A DNA stretch of 64,000 nucleotides from Colius striatus (GCF_028858725.1 NC_084759.1:97956362-98020361), one strand, 5' to 3'. Shown: positions 51,763 through 61,822, counted from the first letter of the stretch. Numbers and translations: made by a program. The notes: a model not told the origin generated them from the letters alone.

Positions 51763-53130
51763 GACAACGGGACGAGGTTTCACGCTAAAAAAAAAAAAAA
51801 ACAGATGTTTTAAGGTGGTTCTCCGCAAAACAGAGATTTTTACATCACAAAATAAAAGCAAAATATTACCATGGAGGTGCACCTGGCAGCTGAGCAGAGA
51901 TTTCCTTGGTAGATAATGAAGCAGCTTTCGATCCCTGCTGATCTATGCATTAGACAGACTATGAGATTTTCAAATTTTTAATTACTTTCTTTGTAAAGGT
52001 GACTATTTTGAATTAACATACATCCAAAAATACGTTATAGAAGTGCTTTCCTTCCAATTCTATGTTTCATAAGCCATATTTCTAGACTTTTGAGTTTTCT
52101 GTCCTAGGAAAAGTATGACAGAGTTGGGTGCATGTTGTCAGATCTCAGAGATAAAGGGTAAAACATTGGCAGGTATCTCCAGCTCAAGCAAAAAATTAGG
52201 CCTCTGTTGTAACTGAATGTGTATTTCCAGCTCCTGGCATATTAATGGGCACCAGTTGCAGCCTCTCAGAGCCAAGGCTCTGCTCAAAAAGTCCTGCATT
52301 TCCTGCTGTGTGCCAAGGAAAATCCCTTATTTGGGGCCCAGCTCTCATTTTGCTTATCACTATATGGGATGAAAGTGCTTTCATGGAACAGGTAACTGGG
52401 AAACCAGGTTCATTTTTTCCTATGGGTTTTTTTTTTTTTGCATAACTTCAGCAACATGCATGCCTCTGAATATGTCTGATCTACAGAACACCTCAGCAAA
52501 TATACATACTGTCAGAACTTACTGTGCAACTGACACAAGTGCAGCTCCGATTTTATCTGACGTGTTTTAAATTGGGATGAATTGCTTTAGATTCAGTGGC
52601 ATCAATGGGACACTCCATCCTAAGAGAACACAGTTCTAGAAATGTTTGCTCTGTCACAGGAATGATAACATTTTGCTACTTCAGTTTTCAGCCTCCTGAG
52701 TTTTGTGTTTGTGTAAAACGCGTTGCTGACTAACACCAAAGCATCTTGGTTTCACTGGGAAGCTGGGGAGTTGTCACCACTAGGTACACTAGCTCTGTTT
52801 TCATTACGACGTTTGCTCACCACTTCTTCACCCTCACTCTCCACGAAGGCCTCAACAAGGATAAGGCAGTATTACTTGGGCTGTGCACATCACAGGCGTA
52901 TTGCATATAAAGAATTAAGTGGATTAGGCATACCACTATGGCTGGTTATGCCTTCAAAGGAACATACTGGCTGCACCTACGTAAATGTGTCCAAGCGATT
53001 TAAAAGGAACCATTTCCCAGAAGTACAGGTGCACTGCTGATTGTTGCTGTTAGGGGCTGTGAAAGGGCAGAGAGGGGGAAAGCAGGGGGGAGAGTTACAT
53101 GGGAAAGGGAACGAACGTGACCACGGATCT
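51763..53130. other. ADAMTS1 upstream flank
   Basis: AT-rich sequence between the CTCF-like cluster and the CpG island. No gene is recognised. It probably holds distal promoter elements that cannot be called by eye. Confidence 0.5.
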
Positions 53131-53630
53131 TCCTCTTTCCACCTGCCGCTGCCCAGCCCCCGTCGGAGACCCAAGCCTGCGACCGGCTGGGAAGGGGCAC
53201 AGAGTGGGGCCGGCGGCCCATCCAGGAACTCCAAGGAGCGACGTGCGGTCCCGCGAAGCACGGGGCGACGCAGCCCTCCCGCCCCGCACAGCCCCCGGTC
53301 CCAGCTTGTCTGCCCGCGGGGGCCGGGGAAGGGAGGCCGCCCCGCTGTGGGGCGGGACGCGGCGACGGGGAGCCGCGGCGAAGGGGTCGCGCCGCAGCAG
53401 CGCCCAGCCCGTCCCCCACCCGGCAGCCGAGAGTCGACCCCGCGCTCGGCCCGCCGCGCCGCGCTGCTCCCCGTCCCGTCCCGCCCCGTCGGAGGCGGTG
53501 GGGGGGAAGGGGGGGCGGGGGCCGCCCGCGGGCGCGTTACGCACGCAGTGAGCTCAGCGGCCCGGGCCGAGGGGCGGCGCGGCGGGGGGCGGCGGGCCGC
53601 GCCGGGAGTGGGGGCGGCCCGGGCAAACTC

Positions 53631-53637
53631 CATAAAG
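53631..53637 (+). promoter_or_regulatory. ADAMTS1: TATA-like box of ADAMTS1
   Basis: CATAAAG stands alone as an AT-rich island in GC-rich DNA. An initiator-like GCACTC with A at 53663 lies 30 bp downstream of the box, the usual spacing. The flanks (CTCCATAAAGGGC) also resemble a CArG box with one mismatch. Confidence 0.55.
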
Positions 53638-54021
53638 GGCGGCGGCGGCAGCCCGGCTGCTGCACTCACCCCGCACAGCGGCGGCGCCCGGACTGCAGCT
53701 AAGGGGGCCCGGCCAGCCCGGCGCGGAGAGCTGCGGGTGGTGTTCACTGTTTTCTGCGCTACAAGGACGGGAGGCTTCTCGGCGCTCGCCTCCTCCCCGC
53801 CCCGCCGGACCGTGGAAGTGCAGGCGGGACCGTCCCGGGGCTGCCGGAGGGGCGAGTGCGGACTCGCCGGAGCTTCCTCCCCGACCGGTGCTGCTGGGCA
53901 GAGCTGAGGAGGAGGCGGGAAGGAGAAACGGCAGCGAGAGAAAGAGGACAAACGGAGAGACGGACAGAGGGGAACAGCTGTGCCCCTCGCAGACCCTCGG
54001 TCCCCGCGCAGCGCCCCGGCC

Positions 54022-54051
54022 ATGGGGAAGCCGACGCCGCCTCTGCAGTGA
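54022..54051 (+). CDS. uORF in ADAMTS1 5'UTR (9 codons plus stop)
   Basis: ATG GGG AAG through CAG TGA, encoding MGKPTPPLQ. It is the only upstream ATG in the predicted leader and has G at -3 and G at +4, a stronger context than the main start (G at -3, A at +4). It ends 193 nt before the main ATG, which leaves room for re-initiation. Translation is inferred. Confidence 0.45.
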   Translation: MGKPTPPLQ

Positions 54052-54119
54052 CCGCGGGACCCGGCGCCCGCCCGGCCCTCCCCTCCCCTCGGCCAGCAGA
54101 AAGAAACTAAGAGACCCCC

Positions 54120-54185
54120 AAAACCTGAAAGCCAAAACAATCCAAAATATATAACTCTATATACTCAAATAAAGAAATAAAAAGG
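54120..54185 (+). other. AT-rich tract in the 5'UTR with two AATAAA
   Basis: A sharp A/T-rich block inside the CpG island, about 60 nt before the start codon. It contains AAAATATATAAC and AATAAA at 54168 and 54176. Confidence 0.6.
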
Positions 54186-54244
54186 CTCCGTCAAGCCAGC
54201 GGCCGCAGCAGCAAGCCTCCCCCGCCCCGACCTCGGCGGGCGCG

Positions 54245-54803
54245 ATGAGGACCGGGGGGCGCCTGCCCGTGCCCGTGCGGGTGCCGATGCCGGCGCTGGT
54301 GCCGGTGCTGGCGGCGCTGCTGGGGCTATGCAGCGCCGAGCGCCCCGCCGAGCGGCAGGCGCTGGTGCTGCCGCGGCGCCTAGGCGCTGCCGGCGGCCGG
54401 GAGCGCTTCCGTCTGGAGGCCTTCGGGGAGCGGCTGACGCTGGAGCTGGAGCCCGATAGCAGCTTCCTGGCCCCGGACTTCACCCTGCAGTACCTGGGCG
54501 GGCCGCCGCCGCCGCCGGAGGACGACCTCTCCCGCTGCTTCTACTCAGGCACCGTCAACCGAGACCCCAGCTCCGCTGCCGCCCTCAGCCTCTGCGCCGG
54601 GATGCGCGGTGCCTTCTCCCTGCGGGGCCGCCAGTACCTCATCCAGCCGGCCGCAGGCACCGCGCACCGCCGCGGCCTCCACCTCCTCCGCCTCCGCCAG
54701 GCCCGCCGGGCCACCCCCGCCGCCCGCTGCGCCGTGGCTGATGCAGATGCCGAGGCGGGGACAGAGGCAGAGGCGGCGGTGACGGAGCCCGCTGGGCACG
54801 CAG
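54245..54803 (+). CDS. ADAMTS1: ADAMTS1 exon 1: signal peptide and prodomain
   Basis: 559 nt, ending in phase 1 at GTACCG. The hydrophobic core [16 protein letters not shown] predicts cleavage near residue 31. The prodomain has the conserved [12 protein letters not shown] and [20 protein letters not shown]. The Cys in RCAVADAD sits where the cysteine switch is expected, but Ala follows instead of the usual Gly. An acidic, Ala-rich stretch follows. The start was chosen as the first ATG that gives a signal peptide. Confidence 0.92.
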
Positions 54804-57800
54804 GTACCGTCGGGGCTCCGCGCCGCCCTCCACGGGGACCGAGAGGGGAGGGGGGATCTGCCTCGCCCTCCGCCCCCGCCCCGAGGGGGGCTGACGGCGG
54901 CGCCGCGGCTGGGGCTTCCCGCCCGTCCGCGCCCCGAGGAGCGGCAGGGAGGTGATCCCGCCTGGGTGCGGGAGTCGCCCCTCGCTTGGCCAGGCGGCGT
55001 TCCAGCAAGGGTTATTCGGACGGTACTGCCGAAGTTTGGGGGCAGGAGCCAGGCACGGGTGTCGTGGGGTACACCCCTTAGGTGAAAACCTTGAGTATCG
55101 GTAGGGTTTGGGTTCCTTACAGTGGTCTGTTGTGGCGTCATTTCTCTTGGTGTGCTCACCTGCGCCTTCCCCCCGCCCCCCCCCCTGCTTTTTAACGCAG
55201 AAACGAGAAACAGAAGGAAGAAAAGGTTCGTGTCCAGCCCCCGCTACGTGGAGACCATGCTTGTAGCCGACCAGTCCATGGCCGAGTTCCACGGAAGCGG
55301 GCTGAAGCACTATCTCCTGACGCTGCTCTCCGTGGCGGCCAAGCTGTACAAGCACCCCAGCATCCGCAACTCCATCAGTCTCGTGGTGGTGAAAATCATG
55401 GTCATTTACGAGGAGCGGAAGGGACCCGACATCTCTTCCAACGCAGCCCTGACTCTGAGAAACTTCTGCAGCTGGCAGAAGCAGCACAACCCGCCCAGCG
55501 ACCGGCACGCGGAGCACTACGACACTGCAATCCTGTTCACCAGGCAGGTGAGGGACACCAAGGTCTAACCTACACCCATTGCTCCCTACCCTCAGAGACC
55601 CCCTCTGCCAGGAAGACCTCCGAAAGTGTTCAGAGACAGTTCTGTGTCATCACAGCAAAGTAGACTGAAAATCAAACAAACTGCTCTTTATTTAGTCGTT
55701 CGTTTTGCCTTTTGCACCGTGTCAGGTAAAACTCGCGGTGTGCGCAACGTGTTTCTGCTCCATGTATTTTTAGCAGATTTAGTATGGAAATTATGCATTT
55801 TATTTCTACGTGTAACCCTTGTGCGGGTTCCAAAGACAGATTTTTGCCATCATACCCATTGAAGTGCTGAATATTTATGCTCTTTCCATAAGTAAAGGCA
55901 AACTGCCAGGGCTGGATGTTTCTTGCCAAGGTTAAGTCTCTGATCTGATTAATAATGAAACTGCCTTTTTTTACAGGACCTCTGCGGTGCCAAGACATGT
56001 GATACTCTTGGGATGGCCGATGTGGGAACAGTTTGTGATCTAAACCGCAGTTGCTCTATCATAGAAGACGACGGTTTACAGGCTGCCTTCACAACAGCCC
56101 ACGAACTAGGTACTGCAAACCCTGACAGGCTGTTTCTTGTGATTCACTGAAGCCAGCTCGACACTGTAAAGCAAAGAGCTGCCCAGCACCCTGCTCTTCT
56201 CAGCGCAAGCAGGAGGAGGCAAAGCTTTGCCTTGTAGCAGGGTCAAACCGTAGAAAGCAAATCTTGTCTGCACGGCACTGCCTGCGATAGCTATGTGGTG
56301 ACTGGTTGCAGAAAAAAAAGTATGTGAAAAGCCTGTGAGGGCAGCAGGGATACAGTGCCATCTGCTTAAAATGTGGCAGTATTCAAGTTCAGGTTATTGG
56401 AGGACCAGGCAATGAGCAGCTCTGGAGTAATATTTTAAATCATCTTGTAATGCATAGGACAGACTTCCTAAAATCACCAACTTTGCTTTTTTTCTTTTTC
56501 TTTTTTTTTTTCTTTGAAGGCCACGTGTTTAACATGCCTCATGACGATGCAAAGCAGTGTGCTGGAATTAATGGAATAAGCCGGGATTTCCACATGATGG
56601 CATCAATGCTTTCCAACCTGGACCGCAGCCAGCCGTGGTCTCCATGTAGTGCCTACATGATTACAACATTTTTGGATAACGGTCATGGTAAGATTATTAA
56701 GCTTTCCATTCATGTGGCATTTAAGCTCTTGTGCTTTACTGCTTTGCTCTCTGGTTTTTCTTTTCTTTTCTTTTCTTTTCTTTTCTTTTCTTTTCTTTTC
56801 TTTTCTTTTCTTTTCTTTTCTTTTCTTTTCTTTTCTTTTCTTTTCTTTTCTTTTCTTTTCTTTTCTTTTCTTTTCTTTTCTTTTCTTTTCTTTTCTTTTT
56901 CCTCTCCTCTCCTCTCCTCTCCTCTCCTCTCCTCTCCTCTCCTCTCCTCCCTTCCTTCCTTCCTTCCTTTCTCCTTTTTAACAGACCACTTTCTGCTACA
57001 GCATATGCTTAACCTTTCACATGCTGCTAATGAATTTAGAAGAGCCTTAGTTTTACAAAAAGGATGGCACAAATTGGCTCAAAGATTTCTGTTAGAAAGC
57101 AAATGGAGTTCCCCTTTGAAACTGAAGTCACTGACAGCATCGTCTGCTCTTTTTTTCTTTTTTATTTTTTCTTCCTTTTCAGGTGAGTGTTTGTTGGACA
57201 AGCCCCACAAACCAATCCAGCTTCCTTCTGACTTGCCTGGCACGCTCTATGATGCCAACAGACAGTGCCAGTTTACATTTGGCGATGAGTCCAAGCACTG
57301 CCCCGACGCAGCCAGTACATGTACGACGCTGTGGTGTACTGGCACTTCTGGAGGACTGCTGGTGTGCCAAACCAAACACTTCCCGTGGGCAGATGGCACC
57401 AGTTGCGGAGAAGGGAAGTGGTGCATGAATGGCAAGTGTGTGAATAAAACTGAGAAGAAGCATTATGATGTAAGTATTGAAACAGAAATGAGAATGTGCC
57501 TTGGGTTGCAGGGTAGCACAGATAGTGCTTCAGTGGGAGTAATCAGTTAAAAGGCTTGACGAAATGGAGGCAGAGAGCTAATAAAACAAACTTGAAGCTT
57601 CTTTTTTACAAGCAGCTTAGGTAAAAGTAAGCATGGTTGTGGGTTTTGTGGTTTGGTTTGGTTTTGCTTTTGCCAAGCAAAAAGCAGCTCCGCGTAAACC
57701 CTTGACGCTTCATTAACCTTACTGCTCTGCTTTTACTTGTCGTTCCAGACACCGGTGCACGGGAGCTGGGGGTCCTGGGGGGCATGGGGAGAGTGCTCCA

Positions 57801-60407
57801 GGACGTGCGGTGGCGGAGTGCAGTACTCCTTCAGGGAGTGCGACAACCCCATCCCGAGGAATGGGGGGAAATACTGTGAAGGGAAGCGTGTGCAGTACAG
57901 ATCCTGTAACATCGAGGACTGTCCGGACAATGATGGTAATCTTTTTTCCCCATTTTGGAGGTAGAGGAAGGGTATGTTGTAGAGGAAGAGCATGTACAGA
58001 AGATGATCTAATGTTCACCTGTCATTCCCTTGCCTGCAGGCAAAACCTTTAGGGAGGAGCAATGCGAAAAACACAATGAGTTTTCCAAGTCTCCCTTTGG
58101 AAGTGGACCTGCAGTGGAGTGGACACCCAAGTTTGCCGGCGTCTCTCCCAAGGACAGATGCAAGCTGGTGTGCCGAGCAAAAGGAACAGGATACTTCTTT
58201 GTTTTACAGCCAAAGGTATTTCAAAACTGTACCTCTTCCATCTAACCATGAATAGGATTTTTATTTCCTCTAACTCTGTATGTGAAGAGACAAGCAGTGT
58301 AGACATCTGAAACTCTCTCCTTCTCATATTTAAGCTGGCTTCCTCCTTTTCTTCCTACGTGTACAGCTTGATCAGTGCAAGCGTGCTTTAAATATTCTGA
58401 CACAGTCCTTCCAGTTATTTCACACGTACCGCCTCTTCTACCCACTCCACCCTAAGTTTCCTTTCCTCTCCTTCCACCAATTTGATTATGTTGAGAGATG
58501 CTTGGAAAACTGCGGGGATTCTTTGCCAAAACTTTGGTGCTTTCTCATACCGGTTACTAATATGCTGACAGCTTAAAATAAACAAAAGGAAGAATGTTCG
58601 TCTTGCTTAGCTACTTGAACTCACTGTCAGAAGATGTTGAGAGCCAATAACTACCACAGTGATGACACAAGTGTTTTTTGTAGAGTATTACTCCTAGAAG
58701 TAAAGGCTACATCAAGCACCATTAAAAGCAATTTTGGACTTGTACTTTGAGAACATGACTACCTTCTAGTGACATTAGAAAAAAATATTCTTTCTTTATA
58801 TAAAAACAGTAAAAGAGTTCTGTAGGGATTTTTTTTTTTGAAGGGAGGATGTTAGTAAAACCTGAAATTGGTTTTTTACTCCTGTTTTACTCTTGTTTTT
58901 TGCAAGTGAGATGAAGTAGTACCTCCAACTGTCTATGGCCTGGTTTGATTTTTAGTTTCAAAAGGCCTGAAAACAGGATTGCTGCAGGTCTTGCACTTGT
59001 CCATGTTTTGCATTTTTTTACATGTCTATGTGATAAAGTTTCAAAGCAATGTGCATCTTTTAACCAAAGCCCCCACTGTTTGTTTCCTGCCAAGGTTGTG
59101 GATGGCACGCCATGTAGCCCTGACTCCACCTCGGTGTGCGTGCAGGGTCAGTGTGTGAAGGCCGGCTGTGACCGGGTCATAGGCTCCAACAAGAAGTTTG
59201 ACAAATGCGGTATCTGTGGTGGCAACGGATCCACTTGCAAGAAAGTGTCTGGCACATTTGTGAGAGCAAAGTGAGTATATGACTGCCACTATTGTTTTTG
59301 TTCTGGTGAGTGTTTTGTGAGTGTAAGGTTTGGGTTCTCAACTGAAGATGTTGCTTCAGTTTGTTGTTGGAACTGATGTTTCATGAACTGTATTTGGAGC
59401 TGGTGTATTGATGAACTGTCATTGATGTCAGAGCCAGCAGACTGACAACTTAGAGCAAAAGAAAGCCCCTTACGGATGGGCACGCCTCTCCTCTGCTGCA
59501 GCCGTAACATGGGCTGTGACTTGGCAAATCCTTTAACTCAATTATGTCGACATCTCATGAGCTTAGTGCTCGGGCCTCAAATGGAATTCAGCCAGATGCC
59601 GGCCAGCTTCTTCCTTTTCCCAGGGAGGAGTGAAGGACTCAGTCTTTCTCTTTTCTCTTGAGCAGACCTGGCTACCACGATGTTGTCACCATTCCAGCCG
59701 GGGCGACAAACATCGAGGTGAAGCAGCGAAACCATCGGGGCGCGAGGCACGACGGCAGCTTCCTCGCCATCAAAGCCGCAGATGGCACCTACGTCCTCAA
59801 CGGCGACTACACCCTGTCGACACTGGAGCAGGACATCACTTACAAGGGCAGTGTGCTGAGGTACAGCGGCTCCTCTGCTGCCCTGGAGAGGATCCGCAGT
59901 TTCAGCCCTCTGAAGGAGCCTCTGACCATCCAGGTCCTCACAGTGGGAGACCTGCCACAGCCCAAGATCAAGTTCACTTATTTTGTGAAGAAGCCCACAC
60001 AGCCCGGGTCGGAGAAGGCTCCCAGCAGGAAGAAAGAGTCCTTCAATGCCATCAAGGAGACCATCTCCTCTGAGTGGGTCATCGAGGAGTGGGGTGAGTG
60101 CTCCAAGTCGTGCGGCTCAGGCTGGCAGCGCCGGGCGGTGGAGTGCCGGGACCCCCAGGGGCGTCCAGCCACTGACTGTGCACGGGAGCTGAAGCCCAGC
60201 GATGTGCGTCCCTGCGCCGACGTGCCCTGCCCACAGTGGCAGCTGGGGGACTGGTCGCCCTGCTCTAAGACATGCGGGAAAGGTTTCAAGAAGAGGTTGT
60301 TGAAATGTATTTCTTATGAAGGCAGCGTGCTGCCACAAGAAAGCTGTGAGCCTTCCAAGAAACCAAAACACCTAATAGACTTCTGCAACGTTACAGACTG
60401 CAGTTAA
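54245..60407 (+). CDS. ADAMTS1: ADAMTS1 (METH-1), complete
   Basis: Secreted zinc metalloprotease that in vertebrates cleaves versican and aggrecan in extracellular matrix and acts in ovulation and vascular tissue. Nine exons: 54245-54803, 55201-55547, 55977-56109, 56520-56687, 57183-57469, 57749-57935, 58040-58215, 59095-59270, 59666-60407. They total 2775 nt, or 924 residues (human is about 967). Signal peptide about 1-31; prodomain to the furin site RRKKR (191-195); catalytic domain with [11 protein letters not shown] (344-354); disintegrin-like domain about 403-498; TSP1 about 502-558; Cys-rich domain to about 677; spacer; two C-terminal TSP1 (about 816-867 and 868-924). Three TSP1 modules and the [12 protein letters not shown] junction identify ADAMTS1. 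No frameshift is seen. Confidence 0.97.
54804..55200 (+). other. ADAMTS1: ADAMTS1 intron 1
   Basis: 397 bp, GC-rich at its start as the CpG island runs into it. The acceptor has a C-rich pyrimidine tract. Nothing else is recognised. Confidence 0.9.
55201..55547 (+). CDS. ADAMTS1: ADAMTS1 exon 2: furin site and catalytic domain
   Basis: 347 nt, phase 1 to phase 0. Begins [13 protein letters not shown], a strong furin site with predicted mature N-terminus Phe196, then [17 protein letters not shown], the start of the reprolysin domain. The acceptor tract is unusually C-rich (55169-55190). Confidence 0.95.
55548..55976 (+). other. ADAMTS1: ADAMTS1 intron 2
   Basis: 429 bp intron, no recognised element. 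Confidence 0.9.
55977..56109 (+). CDS. ADAMTS1: ADAMTS1 exon 3: catalytic domain to HEL
   Basis: 133 nt, phase 0 to phase 1. Encodes [20 protein letters not shown] through TTAHEL; the intron splits the zinc motif after HEL. Confidence 0.95.
56110..56519 (+). other. ADAMTS1: ADAMTS1 intron 3
   Basis: 410 bp intron ending in a long T-rich tract before the acceptor (about 56486-56516). No other element. Confidence 0.9.
56520..56687 (+). CDS. ADAMTS1: ADAMTS1 exon 4: rest of zinc site
   Basis: 168 nt, phase 1 to phase 1. [10 protein letters not shown] completes the zinc site, with Asn at the position of the usual Gly (HExxHxxNxxH), as is normal for ADAMTS1. MMASML supplies the Met-turn region. 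Confidence 0.95.
56688..57182 (+). other. ADAMTS1: ADAMTS1 intron 4
   Basis: 495 bp intron, nearly half of it the homopyrimidine microsatellite at 56755-56978. It reads through in frame with exons 4 and 5, but the splice sites and homology show it is intron. Confidence 0.9.
56755..56978 (+). repeat. Compound (TTTTC)n-(CCTCT)n-(CCTT)n homopyrimidine tract
   Basis: About 224 bp of uninterrupted C/T: roughly 28 TTTTC units, then about 10 CCTCT units, then CTTC units. The two 5-mer blocks differ by T-to-C changes within the same unit length, which suggests that one block arose from the other. Confidence 0.97.
57183..57469 (+). CDS. ADAMTS1: ADAMTS1 exon 5: disintegrin-like domain
   Basis: 287 nt, phase 1 to phase 0. 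Encodes [20 protein letters not shown] through [10 protein letters not shown]. The acceptor lies some 200 bp after the long homopyrimidine tract. Confidence 0.95.
57749..57935 (+). CDS. ADAMTS1: ADAMTS1 exon 6: central TSP1 repeat
   Basis: 187 nt, phase 0 to phase 1. [17 protein letters not shown] through [10 protein letters not shown], a complete TSP1 module. Confidence 0.96.
58040..58215 (+). CDS. ADAMTS1: ADAMTS1 exon 7: Cys-rich domain, first half
   Basis: 176 nt, phase 1 to phase 0. Encodes [16 protein letters not shown] through FFVLQPK. Same length and phases as ADAMTS5 exon 6. Confidence 0.95.
58216..59094 (+). other. ADAMTS1: ADAMTS1 intron 7
   Basis: 879 bp AT-rich intron, nothing recognised. 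Confidence 0.9.
59095..59270 (+). CDS. ADAMTS1: ADAMTS1 exon 8: Cys-rich domain, second half
   Basis: 176 nt, phase 0 to phase 2. Encodes [20 protein letters not shown] and [13 protein letters not shown]. Same length and phases as ADAMTS5 exon 7. Confidence 0.95.
59271..59665 (+). other. ADAMTS1: ADAMTS1 intron 8
   Basis: 395 bp intron, acceptor TTCTCTTGAGCAG. No other element. Confidence 0.9.
59666..60407 (+). CDS. ADAMTS1: ADAMTS1 exon 9: spacer, two TSP1 and stop
   Basis: 742 nt, entered in phase 2 (AA|A = Lys), with stop TAA at 60405-60407. The spacer runs [19 protein letters not shown] to TYFVKK. A basic, Pro-rich linker ([16 protein letters not shown]) follows, then TSP1-2 ([13 protein letters not shown]) and TSP1-3 ([17 protein letters not shown]). 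The second C-terminal TSP1 is absent from ADAMTS5. Confidence 0.96.
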
Positions 60408-60430
60408 ATAGTATAAGTTGGGAAAGCTAA

Positions 60431-60433
<3 letters not shown>

Positions 60434-60472
<39 letters not shown>
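60434..60472 (+). repeat. (TTA)n microsatellite
   Basis: About 13 TTA units in the ADAMTS1 3'UTR, 30 bp after the stop codon. Confidence 0.95.
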
Positions 60473-61686
60473 TGTTTTCCTTCAGAACAGTGCACTGAAA
60501 AAAAAAAAAGAGGGCTAGAGGCAGCATGGGTGGTTTTTTGCAGACAAAATTCAAGGGGAGGATCCATTGAGGTGGGACAGTGCAAATAGCTTTAGATGAC
60601 GTTGCATCCTAAAGATACCCTGCCAGCTGAAAAAATTGGTAGGATAGCAGACCCATGTCATTGACTCGATTTCAGCAGACAATAAGGCCCAAATGCATTA
60701 CAGTTCTCTTTTTTGTCAAGTCTGTTACAAATTAAACCAGACATGAACAGCGCCCAAAACATGTTTAAGCAAAGATTTTGGGGTTCAGTTCTTTCACCTT
60801 TCTTTTGGATTTATTATTGTGGTACTGATCAAGTCAAGAATAGGGGGAGAAAGGGGAGCAGAAGAGATGGCTTAAAATAACTGGTCAGGGCTTACCTACC
60901 TCATGAAGGGCAAAAAACAGGATTGGAAAAGGAGCTTTAACTATGTCATTCATGGCTGCTATTGTTTCAGAGAATAGTTTTATATAAAAATAAAGCCATA
61001 TTCTCTACCTGTAAAGAGTAAGTAATACCAAGATCAGTCAGTCAACTCCACCAATAACTAGAATGTCTTTTGTTTTTTTAAGTATCCTTATGTCATCCCA
61101 ATGTGCCTGTCCATTTCTCTCATCCACTCCAAGGCCATTGTGGTGACATAACATAATCCAGATGCTAGAAAAAGTGGAAATCTTCATGGAGCAGGTAACG
61201 TCTCTGTGTCTCTAAGCTCTTTGTGCCTTCTGTATGCCTTCCACTGGCTTATCTGATTCAGGCTTGGTCCTACCATCCTGTCAAACAGACTGATGGCATT
61301 TGTGAGCATTGGGAGTTAATGCTTTCACGTTCAGATCTTTTTACCTTACCCCAGCCAATGGGAATTTATTTGCATTTGGTTTAACAAAAAAAAACCCCAA
61401 ACAAAAATATCAAAGAAATCCCGCTATGAATGGAAACTTCTCCAGTGTGGCCTCTGATGGGTTTGTAGTGCTCAAATCACTGATAAGGCGGGAAGACAAA
61501 GCTGAAGGATAGCAGGTCCATCCGCAGCAATACGCCAATATTCGCATCATTAACGTTTGTGCCAGTCCATAGACAATGAGAGAATATGGCTTTCCATATG
61601 TATATAGTAAAATATATTACTATAGATTTTATATACTTTATAAGTATTTTATATTTCTTTCCCTTCTGGGAAGGGTTATAATTTGT

Positions 61687-61692
61687 AATAAA
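61687..61692 (+). promoter_or_regulatory. ADAMTS1: Proximal ADAMTS1 poly(A) signal
   Basis: AATAAA in very AT-rich context. Possible alternative 3' end. Confidence 0.5.
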
Positions 61693-61816
61693 TGCATATA
61701 ATGAACGTATTTATTTTTATACTTCTTGTCTAATGTGATCTTCTAAGTTATCACTTTTTTAAGAGGACATATAACAAGGATAGAGTATTTATACAGTATA
61801 ATATGTTACTAGAGGT

Positions 61817-61822
61817 AATAAA
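61817..61822 (+). promoter_or_regulatory. ADAMTS1: Distal ADAMTS1 poly(A) signal
   Basis: AATAAA followed about 30 bp later by a GTGTCTTT-rich element. Best candidate for the mRNA end. Confidence 0.6.

Larger units (their letters stand above)
53663..54244 (+). other. ADAMTS1: ADAMTS1 5'UTR (predicted)
   Basis: About 580 nt if transcription starts near 53663. It contains a single upstream ATG (54022) and, just before the start codon, an AT-rich tract. No splice acceptor is needed to join it to exon 1. Confidence 0.55.
53130..55000. promoter_or_regulatory. ADAMTS1: CpG island over ADAMTS1 promoter and exon 1
   Basis: An abrupt change to very GC-rich, CpG-dense sequence spanning the promoter, 5'UTR, exon 1 and the start of intron 1, typical of a vertebrate CpG-island promoter. 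GC boxes such as GGGGCGGGG (53512-53520) are Sp1/KLF-type sites. Long ORFs on both strands here are by-products of GC richness. Confidence 0.9.

Noticed and set aside
52977..54140. 387-codon open frame on the minus strand, and other long frames on both strands at 53-55.5 kb
   Set aside because: They lie in the CpG island, have low-complexity Pro/Ala/Arg/Gly translations and overlap the promoter and exons of ADAMTS1. Stop codons are rare in such GC-rich DNA.
56710..57072. Lys/Glu/Arg-rich protein on the minus strand
   Set aside because: Pure translation of the reverse complement of the TTTTC/CCTCT repeat.
56450..57550. 366-codon frame that runs through ADAMTS1 exons 4 and 5 and the intron between them
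   Set aside because: The middle is a [13 protein letters not shown] translation of the microsatellite. Clear splice sites and homology show exon-intron-exon.
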